A DNA stretch of 64,000 nucleotides from Cyclobacteriaceae bacterium (GCA_016787565.1 JAEUUG010000015.1:338213-402212); one strand, 5' to 3'. Counted from the stretch's first letter, positions 1 through 9,117 are shown. The notes: generated by a model from the sequence alone, not told the origin. A program made the numbers and translations.

Positions 1-27
1 AAGATAAAGATTTTTGATTTTATGAAA

Positions 28-921
28 TCACTGTTTAAAGCGTAAAAACGTTCCCATCGGGAGGTCGCGTTCATGCCTGGATTTCAAATAGAATTCTCCA
101 TATTCGGGCCGTGCCTTCGGAAAATGAGTCTTCACCACATTCAACCCTACGATTGCTGAAAGGCCTACTGCGTACATGCTGAGAATAAAAAAAGATTGCT
201 GCTTTTCCAGTATCTCACTACTCATCTGTACAAGTTCGTTGAGTTGCTCCTGCAACGTCCACTTCTCTCCCTCCGGACCGCGACCATACGGAGGCGGATC
301 CATAATGATACCGTTGTATCTTTTTCCCCGCTTTACTTCTCTGCGCACAAACTTAAAAGCATCTTCATACACCCAGCGGATATCAGTCAAACCATTCAGC
401 TGCATATTTTGGTTGGCCCAGTTTAATCCGGGGCGGGAGGCATCACAATGAACCACCTCAGCACCTGCTGACCGGGCCACTACGGATGCACCACCTGTGT
501 AGGCAAATAAATTCAGCACTTTCGTTTTTTTTCCTTTCCATTCCTGAATGGTATCATAAATAAAATTCCAATTGTTGCCCTGTTCCGGAAAAATACCCAC
601 GTGCCCGAAACTGGTAAGTGCCAACCGAAGTGTAAGCGAAAGATCACCATGCTGATACTGCACATTCCAGCTATCCGGCATTTCCGGATTCTTTGACCAC
701 CCGCCCTTCACCTCATCGGAGAAGCGAAAATTATCTTTTTGTTCACGAACAAATTTAGCGTGTGCCATTTTTTTCCAATCCTGTTCCGAAAGCACTTTTG
801 TCCAAATGGCCTGCGGTTCAGGGCGGATGAGTATGAATTTTCCAAACCGTTCTAGTTTCTCAAATCCACCTGAGTCAATCAGTTCGTAGTCTTTCCAGGA
901 AGATGGACAATATAGTTCCAT
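28..921 (-). CDS. Class I SAM-dependent (RlmI/RlmK-like) methyltransferase
   Basis: Predicted S-adenosylmethionine-dependent methyltransferase of 297 residues, cytoplasmic, most like the catalytic half of the RlmI/RlmK 23S rRNA cytosine/guanine methyltransferases. Residues 135-146 (VLNLFAYTGGAS) form the SAM-binding motif I, and 208-215 (DPPPYGRG) is the DPPxxGRG-type motif IV that holds the target base. The first 130 residues lack a PUA domain, unlike E. coli RlmI, so the exact rRNA target is open. It is divergent from the SpoU-type methyltransferase at 1010, which suggests a small RNA-modification neighbourhood. Family assignment is firm; substrate is inferred. Confidence 0.85.
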   Translation of the reverse strand: MELYCPSSWKDYELIDSGGFEKLERFGKFILIRPEPQAIWTKVLSEQDWKKMAHAKFVREQKDNFRFSDEVKGGWSKNPEMPDSWNVQYQHGDLSLTLRLALTSFGHVGIFPEQGNNWNFIYDTIQEWKGKKTKVLNLFAYTGGASVVARSAGAEVVHCDASRPGLNWANQNMQLNGLTDIRWVYEDAFKFVRREVKRGKRYNGIIMDPPPYGRGPEGEKWTLQEQLNELVQMSSEILEKQQSFFILSMYAVGLSAIVGLNVVKTHFPKARPEYGEFYLKSRHERDLPMGTFLRFKQ

Positions 922-1009
922 GATGTTCTTTTTTTACGGATGTGCGAATGTGCAAAATTTTGATGTAATTAAGCTTCTCGATTCAACAATGAATATTGAT
1001 TAATCTTTC

Positions 1010-1801
1010 ATGCATTTTCTGATCACCAGCACCCAAAATCCTAAAATTAAAAGTCTGCTCTCGCTTGAGAAGCCACGTGAGCGTAGAAAACAATGCTTGT
1101 TTGTAATTGAAGGAAGAAAGGAAATGGCCATGGCAATAGAAGCCGGATATAAAATTGGTAACATTTTTTTTTGTGAAGAGCTGATTCAACCGGAGGAACT
1201 TAAAACATGGATTACCTCCGATAAACTCCTAATACCCGTTTCCAAAGAAGTGTTTGATAAAATCGCAGTACGCGAAAATTCCGGGGGAGTCATCGCAGTA
1301 GCGGAACAAAAAGCTCATGCACTGAGTCATTTGAAAGTAAGTGCCAATCCATTGGTTCTGATTCTGGAAGGTGTAGAAAAACCCGGTAACCTGGGGGCCA
1401 TTCTTCGAACTGCCGATGCTGCCAATGTAGATGCTGTAATCATTTGCGATCCACAAACTGATTTTTATAATCCCAATGTTATTCGCTCAAGCCTGGGATG
1501 CGTTTTTACCAACCAGATAGCCGCTGCTTCATCCGATGAAACCATTCAATGGCTCCGGCAACACCACATCAAAATCTATTGCACGTATTTGCAGGCCTCT
1601 AAACCGTACCACGAAACAGATTTCACGGCCCCGTCTGCTATTGTAATGGGAACGGAATCTACCGGGCTCTCCGACACCTGGGTTCGGCAATCCGATGCCA
1701 ATATTATCATTCCCATGCTTGGTAAAATTGACTCCATGAATGTATCAACGGCTGCTGCTGTTGTCGTTTTTGAAGCCAAAAGACAACGGAATTTCCGCTA
1801 A
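1010..1801 (+). CDS. TrmH/SpoU family RNA 2'-O-methyltransferase
   Basis: SPOUT-fold RNA methyltransferase of 263 residues that would transfer a methyl group to a ribose 2'-OH in rRNA or tRNA. The three SpoU motifs are visible: motif 1 near 120-138 (LEGVEKPGNLGAILRTADAA), motif 2 near 215-229 (MGTESTGLSD) and motif 3 near 236-257 (LGKIDSMNVSTAAAVVVFE). The N-terminal 100 residues form the L30e-like substrate-binding domain seen in TrmH-type enzymes such as RlmB. No close operon partner; the next gene begins 85 bases downstream. Specific target (23S rRNA versus tRNA) cannot be read from the sequence. Confidence 0.9.
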   Translation: MHFLITSTQNPKIKSLLSLEKPRERRKQCLFVIEGRKEMAMAIEAGYKIGNIFFCEELIQPEELKTWITSDKLLIPVSKEVFDKIAVRENSGGVIAVAEQKAHALSHLKVSANPLVLILEGVEKPGNLGAILRTADAANVDAVIICDPQTDFYNPNVIRSSLGCVFTNQIAAASSDETIQWLRQHHIKIYCTYLQASKPYHETDFTAPSAIVMGTESTGLSDTWVRQSDANIIIPMLGKIDSMNVSTAAAVVVFEAKRQRNFR

Positions 1802-1834
1802 CGTTGACAAAATTATGTCAGTTGGGTAAAATGA

Positions 1835-1866
1835 TTTTCCTGCCTGCCATTTAATTTCTACCTTAG
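1835..1866 (+). promoter_or_regulatory. Candidate Bacteroidota promoter of the PAS kinase gene
   Basis: TTTT at 1835-1838, a 20-base gap, then TACCTTAG at 1859-1866, one base away from the TAnnTTTG minus-7 consensus of Bacteroidota. It lies 20 bases before the ATG at 1887. Inferred from consensus only. Confidence 0.35.
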
Positions 1867-1886
1867 AAGTTGAAGCCCAATTGTGA

Positions 1887-3833
1887 ATGGAACGTTTTCC
1901 ATTATCTGATAAATTTGCCCAAGAAGACAAGTTCTTAAATGCACTTGCAGAAGCCTATCGCCTGCAGGAAGCCATTATCAGCGCCACCGAACTTGCCGTA
2001 ATTTCTACGAATGCGGAGGGGATCATCACCAGCTTTAACAATGCCGCAGAATTTTTGCTGGGGTATTCATCAGAAGAAGTTATCGGAAAGGAAACTCCGT
2101 TACTTTTTCATGATGGCGAAGAAATTAATCTGCGTAAGCACGAACTGGAGAAGGAACTTGGCGTAACCATTCAATCGCTGTTCGATACATTTATTATCAA
2201 ATCGCTGGTAACCAAAACAGCCGATCGCCAGGAGTGGACGTATATCAAAAAAAATGGGACTCGGTTTCCGGTATCACTCTCCATTACTTCGTTGTACGAT
2301 GACAAAGAAAACCTGATCGGGTATGCCGGCATTGCAACCGATATTACAGAACAAAAAAGGAGTGAACAAAAACTAAAATCCTCTGAAGCCCACCTTCAGG
2401 CACTGCTGAATTCGGTTGATGATATTGTGATTGAAGCAAACCGGCATGGTGTATACACCAATGTATGGACCAAAAAAGATCATATGCTCTTTGTTCAGCC
2501 ACGGCAAGAATACATTGGCGCCAGCATTTACGAGGTACTGAAAGAACCCTTGCTTTCACAATATCTTGAAGCCATCGATCGGGTTTATAAAACAGAACAA
2601 TCGCAACACATCGAATACCCGGTTGGTGATGATCAGTGGCGATCATCAAAAATTTCTTTCATCGATCAAGACAAGGTTATAATTCTGATCCGGGATATTA
2701 CCGAAAAGAAAAAAGCGGAGGTTGCCCTTCAGCAAAGTGAACAAAAATTCAGACTGCTGGCCGAGAATCTTCCCGGAACAATTTACCTCTGCAACAACGA
2801 TCAGGATTTTTCGATGATCTACCTGAACGAAAAAGTAGAGGATCTGTGCGGATATTCGGCATCGGATTTTCTTTCGCATGAAATAAACTTTGTGAAGCTC
2901 TATCATCCGGATGATGCCGAAAGGATTTTTGAGGTAGTGGAGAATGCGCTGCAGGAAAAGAAAAACTTTGAACTGGAATATCGCATCCGACATCGTTCAG
3001 GCGAATGGCGGTGGGTAAAAGAAGATGGTATTGGTGTTTACGAAGATGATAAGCTAACGATGATTGAAGGTTTTCTCATCGACATCACCGAACGAAGAAA
3101 AGCGGAAGCAGAACTGCTTCGGTCTAAACAAAACCTCGAATCTGTTGCGCTGAAACTTCAGGAGCAAAACCGACAGTTAGATGAATTTGCACACATCATT
3201 TCGCATAACCTCCGATCACCCGTGGGGAATATTAAGGCCCTTATCAATCTTTTAGATGCTACCAGTACCCTTGCGGATTATCAACTCATTTTTGAAAAGC
3301 TGAAGAATGTCGCCAGTAACCTGGGCGAGACCATGAATGAACTCATGGACACCCTGAAGGCGAAAAAGACCACTGAAATTGAGCGTGTGGAAATCCGCTT
3401 TGAAGAAATTCTGCAAAAGGTTAAGCAGTCGCTGGAAGGAGAATTAATCCGCAAATCCGGAACTGTACACTACAACTTTGACCTTGCGCCCTCCCTGCTG
3501 TATTCACGAACCTACATTGAAAGTATTTTCCAGAACCTGTTGAGCAACGCCATCAAGTACAGTTCACAAGACCGAAATCCGGAAGTCTTTTTTGAGACGG
3601 AACAACTAGATTCGTATATCGAACTTCGGGTGCGCGACAATGGCCTCGGCATTGATCTGGATAAGTTTGGCGATAAACTATTCGGTTTGCATAAAACCTT
3701 TCACGACCATAGTGACGCCCGAGGAGTTGGATTGTTTCTCATCAAAACACAAATCGAAGCCTTAGGTGGCTCCATCGTTGCCGAAAGCAAAGTCAATGAA
3801 GGAACCACCTTCATCATCCGGTTTGCATGCTGA
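1887..3833 (+). CDS. Multi-PAS sensor histidine kinase, soluble
   Basis: Cytoplasmic histidine kinase of 648 residues with no membrane segment. Three PAS/PAC sensor units run in order (about 20-150, 150-265 and 270-415; each ends in a PAC-type tail such as DITEQKRSE, DITEKKKAE and DITERRKAE). A short coiled coil follows, then a HisKA-like segment with the phospho-acceptor His440 (IISHNLRSPVGN) and an HATPase domain with the N box (LLSNAIKYSS, near 550) and a GLGID glycine motif. The HNLRSPVGN form is typical of the HWE-unrelated Bacteroidota kinases that act without a linked regulator. No response regulator gene is adjacent, so it is an orphan kinase here. Ligand unknown. Confidence 0.92.
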   Translation: MERFPLSDKFAQEDKFLNALAEAYRLQEAIISATELAVISTNAEGIITSFNNAAEFLLGYSSEEVIGKETPLLFHDGEEINLRKHELEKELGVTIQSLFDTFIIKSLVTKTADRQEWTYIKKNGTRFPVSLSITSLYDDKENLIGYAGIATDITEQKRSEQKLKSSEAHLQALLNSVDDIVIEANRHGVYTNVWTKKDHMLFVQPRQEYIGASIYEVLKEPLLSQYLEAIDRVYKTEQSQHIEYPVGDDQWRSSKISFIDQDKVIILIRDITEKKKAEVALQQSEQKFRLLAENLPGTIYLCNNDQDFSMIYLNEKVEDLCGYSASDFLSHEINFVKLYHPDDAERIFEVVENALQEKKNFELEYRIRHRSGEWRWVKEDGIGVYEDDKLTMIEGFLIDITERRKAEAELLRSKQNLESVALKLQEQNRQLDEFAHIISHNLRSPVGNIKALINLLDATSTLADYQLIFEKLKNVASNLGETMNELMDTLKAKKTTEIERVEIRFEEILQKVKQSLEGELIRKSGTVHYNFDLAPSLLYSRTYIESIFQNLLSNAIKYSSQDRNPEVFFETEQLDSYIELRVRDNGLGIDLDKFGDKLFGLHKTFHDHSDARGVGLFLIKTQIEALGGSIVAESKVNEGTTFIIRFAC

Positions 3834-3865
3834 TACGCCAATACCCTTCCTGTCATTGAGCAGAG

Positions 3866-3932
3866 GTCTCATGCTCCCTATCAAATCGGTCATCGCGGGT
3901 CAATGCCCGCGATGACCGGACGACTTTGAGAC
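3866..3932. repeat. Nested inverted repeat (REP-like or terminator hairpin)
   Basis: A perfect 13-base-pair stem (3887-3899 with 3906-3918, CGGTCATCGCGGG and its complement) closes a 6-base loop, and an outer 6-base pair GTCTCA (3866-3871) / TGAGAC (3927-3932) encloses it. It lies between the convergent kinase and MATE genes. It lacks a clear T run on either side, so it may be a dispersed REP-like palindrome rather than, or as well as, a bidirectional terminator. Confidence 0.6.
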
Positions 3933-3948
3933 AGTCTTCCTTTCCAAG

Positions 3949-5355
3949 CTAGATTTTAACTGCTTTCCATTTTCCCTGCCGAAAAATAATAATTCCGGCT
4001 ATAGCCATGAGCGATTCTGCAATAGCAATGGCAGCATAAACACCTACGGGACCTGTATGAAAATAATTGGCTAACGTATATGCTAAGGGTATTTGAAAAA
4101 TCCAGAAGCCAAAAAAACTGATAACTGTAGGTGTACGCGTATCGCCAGCTCCATTAAACGATTGGTTTATCACCATACCGTAAGCATAGAAAATATAGCC
4201 CAGCGAAACCACCTGCAGGCAGAGGATACCGTGTCGCAGCACCTCCAAATCCTTCGTAAAGAAATTCAGGATTGGTGAAGCCATACTAAAAAAAATGACC
4301 GTCACAATTCCCAGAAAAATCATGTTGAAAAACGCTGCTTTCCAAACAGATTTCTCTGCACGCTCCGGATGCCCCGCTCCAAGATTTTGTCCAACCAGCG
4401 TGGCGGCTGCGTTGGCCATACCCCATGCCGGAAGAATTGCAAAGATGATCACACGGATACCAATGGTATACCCTGCCAGTGCTGCACTGCCAAAATCTGA
4501 CATGATGCGTACCAGAAAAACCCAACTGGCAGAACCAATCAGGAATTGTGCCGTACCTCCTGCAGAAACCTTGATCAGGTTACTGATAATATTCCAGGCT
4601 ATCAGAAAATTCTCAGCGTGAATCTTAATAAGACCCTTGCCACGGAAAAGATGATACAACTGATAGGATACCCCTATACCACGCCCAATGTTGGTGGCGA
4701 TTGCAGCGCCTTCAATTCCGAAAGCGGGAACCGGTCCAAATCCGAATATAAAAATCGGATCGAGTAACATGTTCAACCCGTTGGAGATTATCAAGGCGCG
4801 CATGGCAAGGGAGGCGTCTCCAGCTCCGCGAAAGATTGCATTGATCAGGAACAACAACATTATGGTGATGTTTCCGCCCAGCATCCACTTGGTATAGCTG
4901 GCACAAGTTTCGATGATATTTTGATTGGCGCCCATGAGCCGAAGAATATCTTTCGAGAAAAAGAAACCTGCCAGCATAATAACGATCGATAAAAATACAC
5001 CAAGGTACAATGCCTGAACGGCCGCTACACTTGCTGCCTTTTCATCCTTCTCTCCGATCCTACGGGCTACCATAGCAGTAGCCCCCATGCTTAAACCGAT
5101 GGCAATAGAATAAATGAGTGTGAGTACAGATTCCGTTAGTCCGATGGTGGCAACGGCATCATTATCGCCTAATTGACTCACAAAGAAAACATCCACCACT
5201 GCAAATAATGCCTCCATGGACATTTCTAATATCATGGGAACCGAAAGCAAAAAGATGGCGCGGTTGATACTGCCTTCAGTAAAATTTTGTTCGTCACCCC
5301 GCAGGGATTCTTTTAGTAATGAAAATATAGTACTTGCTTTTGTAAAGAATTTCAT
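3949..5355 (-). CDS. MATE family multidrug/cation antiporter
   Basis: Inner-membrane transporter of 468 residues, the usual length for a MATE (NorM/DinF-like) protein, predicted to export organic cations or metabolites using a Na+ or H+ gradient. Two MatE repeats of six membrane helices each are visible (about 30-230 and 250-460); the first starts with SINRAIFLLSVPMILEMSME and holds the conserved ATGLTES/AMVARRIGE-type loop features near 85-110. A roughly 30-residue hydrophilic N-terminus precedes helix 1. It stands alone, convergent with the PAS kinase. Substrate cannot be assigned. Confidence 0.92.
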   Translation of the reverse strand: MKFFTKASTIFSLLKESLRGDEQNFTEGSINRAIFLLSVPMILEMSMEALFAVVDVFFVSQLGDNDAVATIGLTESVLTLIYSIAIGLSMGATAMVARRIGEKDEKAASVAAVQALYLGVFLSIVIMLAGFFFSKDILRLMGANQNIIETCASYTKWMLGGNITIMLLFLINAIFRGAGDASLAMRALIISNGLNMLLDPIFIFGFGPVPAFGIEGAAIATNIGRGIGVSYQLYHLFRGKGLIKIHAENFLIAWNIISNLIKVSAGGTAQFLIGSASWVFLVRIMSDFGSAALAGYTIGIRVIIFAILPAWGMANAAATLVGQNLGAGHPERAEKSVWKAAFFNMIFLGIVTVIFFSMASPILNFFTKDLEVLRHGILCLQVVSLGYIFYAYGMVINQSFNGAGDTRTPTVISFFGFWIFQIPLAYTLANYFHTGPVGVYAAIAIAESLMAIAGIIIFRQGKWKAVKI

Positions 5356-5664
5356 GGTCAGATGATTAAAATTAAAAACGGAACACCTCTTGAAGAGGCG
5401 ACTTGCAATTATAGTGGTGCTTAACCAACAGATTCAACCTGAGCGTAACGCGAGCAGTTGAATTAAATGACCAGAATCATAGGCGTGATAATTACTTGCG
5501 TAGAACAAGCTTACGGTAAAGATGAAGAAAAAGTTTTGAAATTAATTTAAGCCAATCGGTTTTTTTCTGGTTTGCAGAGGGTGATTCTCTACTCACTTGC
5601 AAAAATGTTTACAATAAAAAAGGCTGACGGGTAGGTCAGCCTTTCAGATTCTTTCGAAACTATT
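5356..5664. other. Gene-free interval between MATE gene and tsf
   Basis: 309 bases without a credible gene. It contains a small perfect palindrome CCTCTTGAAGAGG just upstream of the MATE start (about 5382-5394) and the tsf terminator at 5620-5643. No structured RNA family is recognised in the rest. Confidence 0.6.
5620..5643 (-). terminator. Rho-independent terminator of the rplM-rpsI-rpsB-tsf operon
   Basis: Stem AAGGCTGAC (5620-5628) / GTCAGCCTT (5635-5643) with a 6-base loop. On the minus strand it is followed by a T-rich run (TTTTTTATTG), and it begins 21 bases after the tsf stop codon. Confidence 0.88.
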
Positions 5665-6498
5665 CTATCCGATGCTAACACGCTTAAATTCTGCAACGGT
5701 TAAGCCCTTTGTCACACTGTCCAGATACTGCGCAACCGTCTTCGTATTATCTTTTACGAAAGTCTGATGAACCAATGTGCTCTCCTTAAAGAACTTCTGA
5801 AGCTTGCCCTGTGCAATTTTTTCCACCATGTTTTCAGGTTTTCCTTCTGCAAGGATTTGGGCTTTTGCAATTTCAAGCTCTTTCTCAATAACCGTTTTAT
5901 CAACAGATTTCTCATCCACCGCTACAGGGCTCATGGCTGCGATTTGCATTCCTACATCTTTACCAGCATCGGTAACGTCTTTTCCATTTACACCTTTCAA
6001 CGACACCAATACTCCGAGTTTAGAACCAGCGTGGATGTACGGAACTACCACTTCTCCCTGCATATGCACGTATTCACTCACTTCAATTTTTTCTCCAATC
6101 TTTCCTACCAGTTCAACGATTCTGTCATTCAACGAAAGTCCACTCACCGCTAAGGCCAGTAAAGCCTCTTTCGTTGCGGGTTTATTGGACGAAGCAGTCT
6201 CAACAATCAATTTGCCTAGTGTCTGAAATTCCTCATTCTTTGCTACGAAATCTGTTTCGCAGTTCAACGCCACGAGAAAAGCTTCCTTTTTATCTTCGCT
6301 AACTTTCACAAAAACAGAACCCTCTTTTGCATCACGATCTGAACGGGAAGCTGATACTTTCTGACCTTTCTTACGAAGTATCTCCACGGCCTTTTCAAAA
6401 TCACCTTCAGCCTCAGAAAGGGCTTTTTTACAATCCATCATTCCGGCACCCGTCATTTGACGGAGCTTGTTTACATCTTGTGCTGTAATTGCTGACAT
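5665..6498 (-). CDS. tsf: Elongation factor Ts
   Basis: Guanine-nucleotide exchange factor for EF-Tu, 277 residues, close to the E. coli length of 283. The N-terminal UBA-like module (TAQDVNKLRQMTGAGMMDCK, residues 5-24) and the EF-Tu-contacting CETDFVAKNEEF motif (about 79-90) are clear, followed by the duplicated core domains. It is the last gene of the ribosomal operon and is separated from rpsB by a 164-base spacer with three hairpins, much longer than the other spacers in this operon. Confidence 0.98.
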   Translation of the reverse strand: MSAITAQDVNKLRQMTGAGMMDCKKALSEAEGDFEKAVEILRKKGQKVSASRSDRDAKEGSVFVKVSEDKKEAFLVALNCETDFVAKNEEFQTLGKLIVETASSNKPATKEALLALAVSGLSLNDRIVELVGKIGEKIEVSEYVHMQGEVVVPYIHAGSKLGVLVSLKGVNGKDVTDAGKDVGMQIAAMSPVAVDEKSVDKTVIEKELEIAKAQILAEGKPENMVEKIAQGKLQKFFKESTLVHQTFVKDNTKTVAQYLDSVTKGLTVAEFKRVSIG

Positions 6499-6528
6499 AT
6501 TTTTACGTGTTAAATTTTGAGTTTAGAA

Positions 6529-6651
6529 CCCAACTTTCGTTGGGGCTTTTTCCTGATTGGGCACCCTATAAAAACCAAACATCGGCTATTGACCGATGTT
6601 TGATTGTTTTATTCACAACCGAGTTGTTCTGATGCGATCAGAACCATCGGT
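6529..6651 (-). promoter_or_regulatory. Three hairpins in the rpsB-tsf spacer
   Basis: In transcript order: a long hairpin at 6618-6651 (GTTCTGAT/ATCAGAAC inner stem with an outer 5-pair stem ACCGA/TCGGT); a 10-pair stem at 6576-6602 (CAAACATCGG/CCGATGTTTG), followed on the minus strand by GTTTTT as in an intrinsic terminator; and a 6-pair stem at 6529-6544 closed by a GAAA tetraloop in the minus-strand RNA. The second could attenuate readthrough from rpsB into tsf. The stems are seen directly; the function is inferred. Confidence 0.55.
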
Positions 6652-6662
6652 GATTTGGCTGG

Positions 6663-7430
6663 TTAAGCTTCTTCTACGGCTGCGTCAACTTTTCTTTTTT
6701 CGTCTTCATCCTTTTTGTGGGCAGCATCTTCTTTATCCTTTTTGCGCTCATTCAAAGCCTCTTCAATCACCTGTCCAATATGATTGGTTAAAATAGAAAT
6801 TGACTTGAAGGCATCATCGTTCGATGGAATAGGGAAATCGACACCACTAGGATCAGAGTTCGTATCCACCAAAGCAAAAACCGGAATGTTTAATTTTTGA
6901 GCTTCTGTTACTGCGATATGCTCACGCTTTACATCGATTACAAACAACGCTGCAGGAAGACGGTTCAAATCAGCAATACCACCGAGCAATTTCTCGAGTT
7001 TTGCTTTTTCACGGGTAACCATCAAACGTTCACGTTTTGCAAGGTTGTTGAACGCTTCGTCTTTCATCAACTTTTCAATTTGAGAAAGTTTCTTCAGCGA
7101 CTTGCGGATCGTAGCAAAGTTCGTCAGCATACCACCCAACCAACGCTCGGTAACGAATGGCATGTTGAGGCGCTTTGCCTCTTCTGCTACCACATCTTTA
7201 GCCTGCTTCTTGGTTGCTACGAACATAATCTTCCGGCCTGAACGAACAATGTTCTTCAACGCGAACGTTGCCTCTTCCAGGCACGCCATTGTTTTGTTCA
7301 AATCAATGATATGGATGCCGTTGTTTTCCATGAAGATGTACTCTGCCATCTTCGGGTTCCACTTTCGGGTAAGGTGACCAAAATGTACACCTGCATCCAA
7401 CAGATTCTGATATGTTAATTTTTCAGCCAT
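6663..7430 (-). CDS. rpsB: 30S ribosomal protein S2
   Basis: Small-subunit protein S2, 255 residues. The N-terminal signature LLDAGVHFGHLTRKWNPKM (about 10-28) and IHIIDLNKTM (38-47) are diagnostic, and the second signature appears near 155-200 (LPAALFVIDVKREHIAVTEA). The C-terminal tail from about 228 is lysine- and glutamate-rich, as in many Bacteroidota S2 proteins. It lies 13 bases after rpsI and shares the rplM promoter. Confidence 0.98.
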   Translation of the reverse strand: MAEKLTYQNLLDAGVHFGHLTRKWNPKMAEYIFMENNGIHIIDLNKTMACLEEATFALKNIVRSGRKIMFVATKKQAKDVVAEEAKRLNMPFVTERWLGGMLTNFATIRKSLKKLSQIEKLMKDEAFNNLAKRERLMVTREKAKLEKLLGGIADLNRLPAALFVIDVKREHIAVTEAQKLNIPVFALVDTNSDPSGVDFPIPSNDDAFKSISILTNHIGQVIEEALNERKKDKEDAAHKKDEDEKRKVDAAVEEA

Positions 7431-7443
7431 GCTCTTGATACGA

Positions 7444-7830
7444 TTAACGCTTGCTAAACTGGAATTTCCTTCTTGCTTTTCTTCTACCCGGCTTTTTACG
7501 CTCTACCATACGGGAGTCACGTGTAACTAATCCTTCTTTTCTGAGAGAAGGCTTGTTTTCCGGATTGATCTGCACCAACGCACGGGCAATTCCTAAACGA
7601 ACTGCCTCAGCTTGGCCACGGATACCGCCTCCTTCAACATTTACCGTAACATCGTAACTGCCTTCCGTTTTGGAAATCTGGAAAGCCTGTTTTACCAATG
7701 TCTGGTGAATTTCTGAAAGAAAGTATTCCTTAATATCGCGGTCGTTAACCTTAATATCACCCTTGCCAGGCATAACATATACTCTGGCGATGGAGGTTTT
7801 TCTTCTACCGATTGTATTGATGATCTGCAT
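7444..7830 (-). CDS. rpsI: 30S ribosomal protein S9
   Basis: Small-subunit protein S9, 128 residues. The N-terminus (IGRRKTSIARVYVMPGKG) and the conserved central motif with GGGIRGQAEAVRLGIARAL (about 68-86) match the family, and the basic C-terminal tail (RRKARRKFQFSKR) is the part that reaches into the ribosomal P site. It starts three bases after rplM, as expected for the L13-S9 pair. Confidence 0.98.
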   Translation of the reverse strand: MQIINTIGRRKTSIARVYVMPGKGDIKVNDRDIKEYFLSEIHQTLVKQAFQISKTEGSYDVTVNVEGGGIRGQAEAVRLGIARALVQINPENKPSLRKEGLVTRDSRMVERKKPGRRKARRKFQFSKR

Positions 7831-7833
7831 TTA

Positions 7834-8277
7834 TCAGAACTTTAATTCTTTGGGTTGTTGTGCTGCGTGAGGATGTTCAGTTCCGGCATAAACATGCAGG
7901 CTTCTGAAAAGTTCACGTCCTAAGCGGTTCTTGGGAAGCATTCCGCGAACGGCATGTTCTACCAGGCGTTCAGGATGTTTCTCACGAATCGTAGTAGGTG
8001 TATGCTCACGCTGTCCTCCTGGATAACCAGAGTGAGTAAAGATTACGCGATCAGACCACTTCTTTCCTGTCATTCTCACCTTTTCGGCATTGATAACGAT
8101 AACGTTATCACCGCAATCAACATTGGGAGTATAACTAGGCTTGTGTTTACCACGAATAATCATGGCGATCTGGCTTGCCACTCGGCCCAGAACCTGAGCG
8201 TTGGCATCGACAATAACCCAGCCTTTTTCTACTGTAGCCTTATTGGCGTAGGTTGTTTTATAGCTATTATGATCCAT
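7834..8277 (-). CDS. rplM: 50S ribosomal protein L13
   Basis: Large-subunit protein L13, 147 residues. WVIVDANAQVLGRVASQIAM (about 21-40) and NVDCGDNVIVINAEKVRMTG are the family signatures, and the HPERLVEHAVRGMLPKNRLG segment near 104-123 is present. First gene of the operon; the leader is only about 45 bases from the promoter. Confidence 0.98.
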   Translation of the reverse strand: MDHNSYKTTYANKATVEKGWVIVDANAQVLGRVASQIAMIIRGKHKPSYTPNVDCGDNVIVINAEKVRMTGKKWSDRVIFTHSGYPGGQREHTPTTIREKHPERLVEHAVRGMLPKNRLGRELFRSLHVYAGTEHPHAAQQPKELKF

Positions 8278-8327
8278 TTTTTTTGTTAAAAATCAATAAA
8301 ATGCACCCTTCCTTTTAAAAAGGGACA

Positions 8328-8359
8328 CAAAGGTAAATCGAGAATGCTTGAAATGCAAG
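8328..8359 (-). promoter_or_regulatory. Promoter of the rplM operon
   Basis: Read on the minus strand: CTTG at 8356-8359, a 20-base gap, then TACCTTTG at 8328-8335, an exact TAnnTTTG minus-7 box. The expected start is near 8322, about 45 bases before the rplM ATG. The leader contains a short CCTTTTTAAAAGG hairpin. Confidence 0.65.
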
Positions 8360-8397
8360 ACTTGTAAAGAAATTGCTTAACGATGCTCGAATAGGGT

Positions 8398-9117
8398 TCA
8401 TCTGTTTAATTCTAACTGCCTGATTAAGGCCTGAATATCCTTCGGGTAGGGTGCCGTAATTTTTTGCTTTGTTCCCGCCAAAACTTCAAATTCAAGCGAA
8501 AATGCATGCAGTGCCATCCTTTTCATCAGCGGTTGCTCATCGGTAAGTTTCTTAAGATTAAAGCCTCTTTTAAGAGTAGACAGAAACAATGACTTCCCTC
8601 CATAAGTCTCATCTCCGGTAATGGGTGCCTTCAAAAGCGACAAATGAACGCGAATCTGATGCATTCTGCCTGTAATGGGGCGGCACTCTATTAAAGTATT
8701 GTTGCGATATGACTTCAAAGAAGTGAACCAGGTCTGAGCAGGCTTACCATCCCGTCTGGAAATTTTGGCAATACCGTCATCCTGTTTCAAAATAGGCTCA
8801 TCCACAAAAACGTTGTCAAACTGGTGGATACCATCCGCAATGGCGTGATAAACCTTTGAAACCTGCCGATGTTCAAACTGCATGCTCAGGTGACGATAAG
8901 CCTCAGGGTTTTTCGCGATTGCCAGAACACCAGAAGTGTCCTTATCGAGACGATGACATACCTGCGCATCGCCTACCTTCTCCCTGGCAAGGGCCAGCAG
9001 GTTCCCTTTTTCGATCCTATCCTGCAAGGTTGATAAAAAAGGGGGCTTATTGACAACAACATAGTCGTCATCCTGCCACAAGACAAGGTCTTCAAATTTG
9101 ATTTTGTTCGATTTCAA
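8398..9117 (-). CDS. RluA family pseudouridine synthase
   Basis: Converts uridine to pseudouridine in rRNA or tRNA. The protein has 239 residues and the catalytic Asp58 lies in the family motif CHRLDKDTSG (54-63). The later conserved segment GRMHQIRVHLSLLKAPITGD (about 150-169) is also present. There is no S4 RNA-binding domain at the N-terminus, so it belongs to the short RluA/RluC catalytic-only class. It starts three bases after the histidine kinase stop, so it is probably the third gene of the response-regulator operon. Target site not assignable. Confidence 0.93.
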   Translation of the reverse strand: MKSNKIKFEDLVLWQDDDYVVVNKPPFLSTLQDRIEKGNLLALAREKVGDAQVCHRLDKDTSGVLAIAKNPEAYRHLSMQFEHRQVSKVYHAIADGIHQFDNVFVDEPILKQDDGIAKISRRDGKPAQTWFTSLKSYRNNTLIECRPITGRMHQIRVHLSLLKAPITGDETYGGKSLFLSTLKRGFNLKKLTDEQPLMKRMALHAFSLEFEVLAGTKQKITAPYPKDIQALIRQLELNR

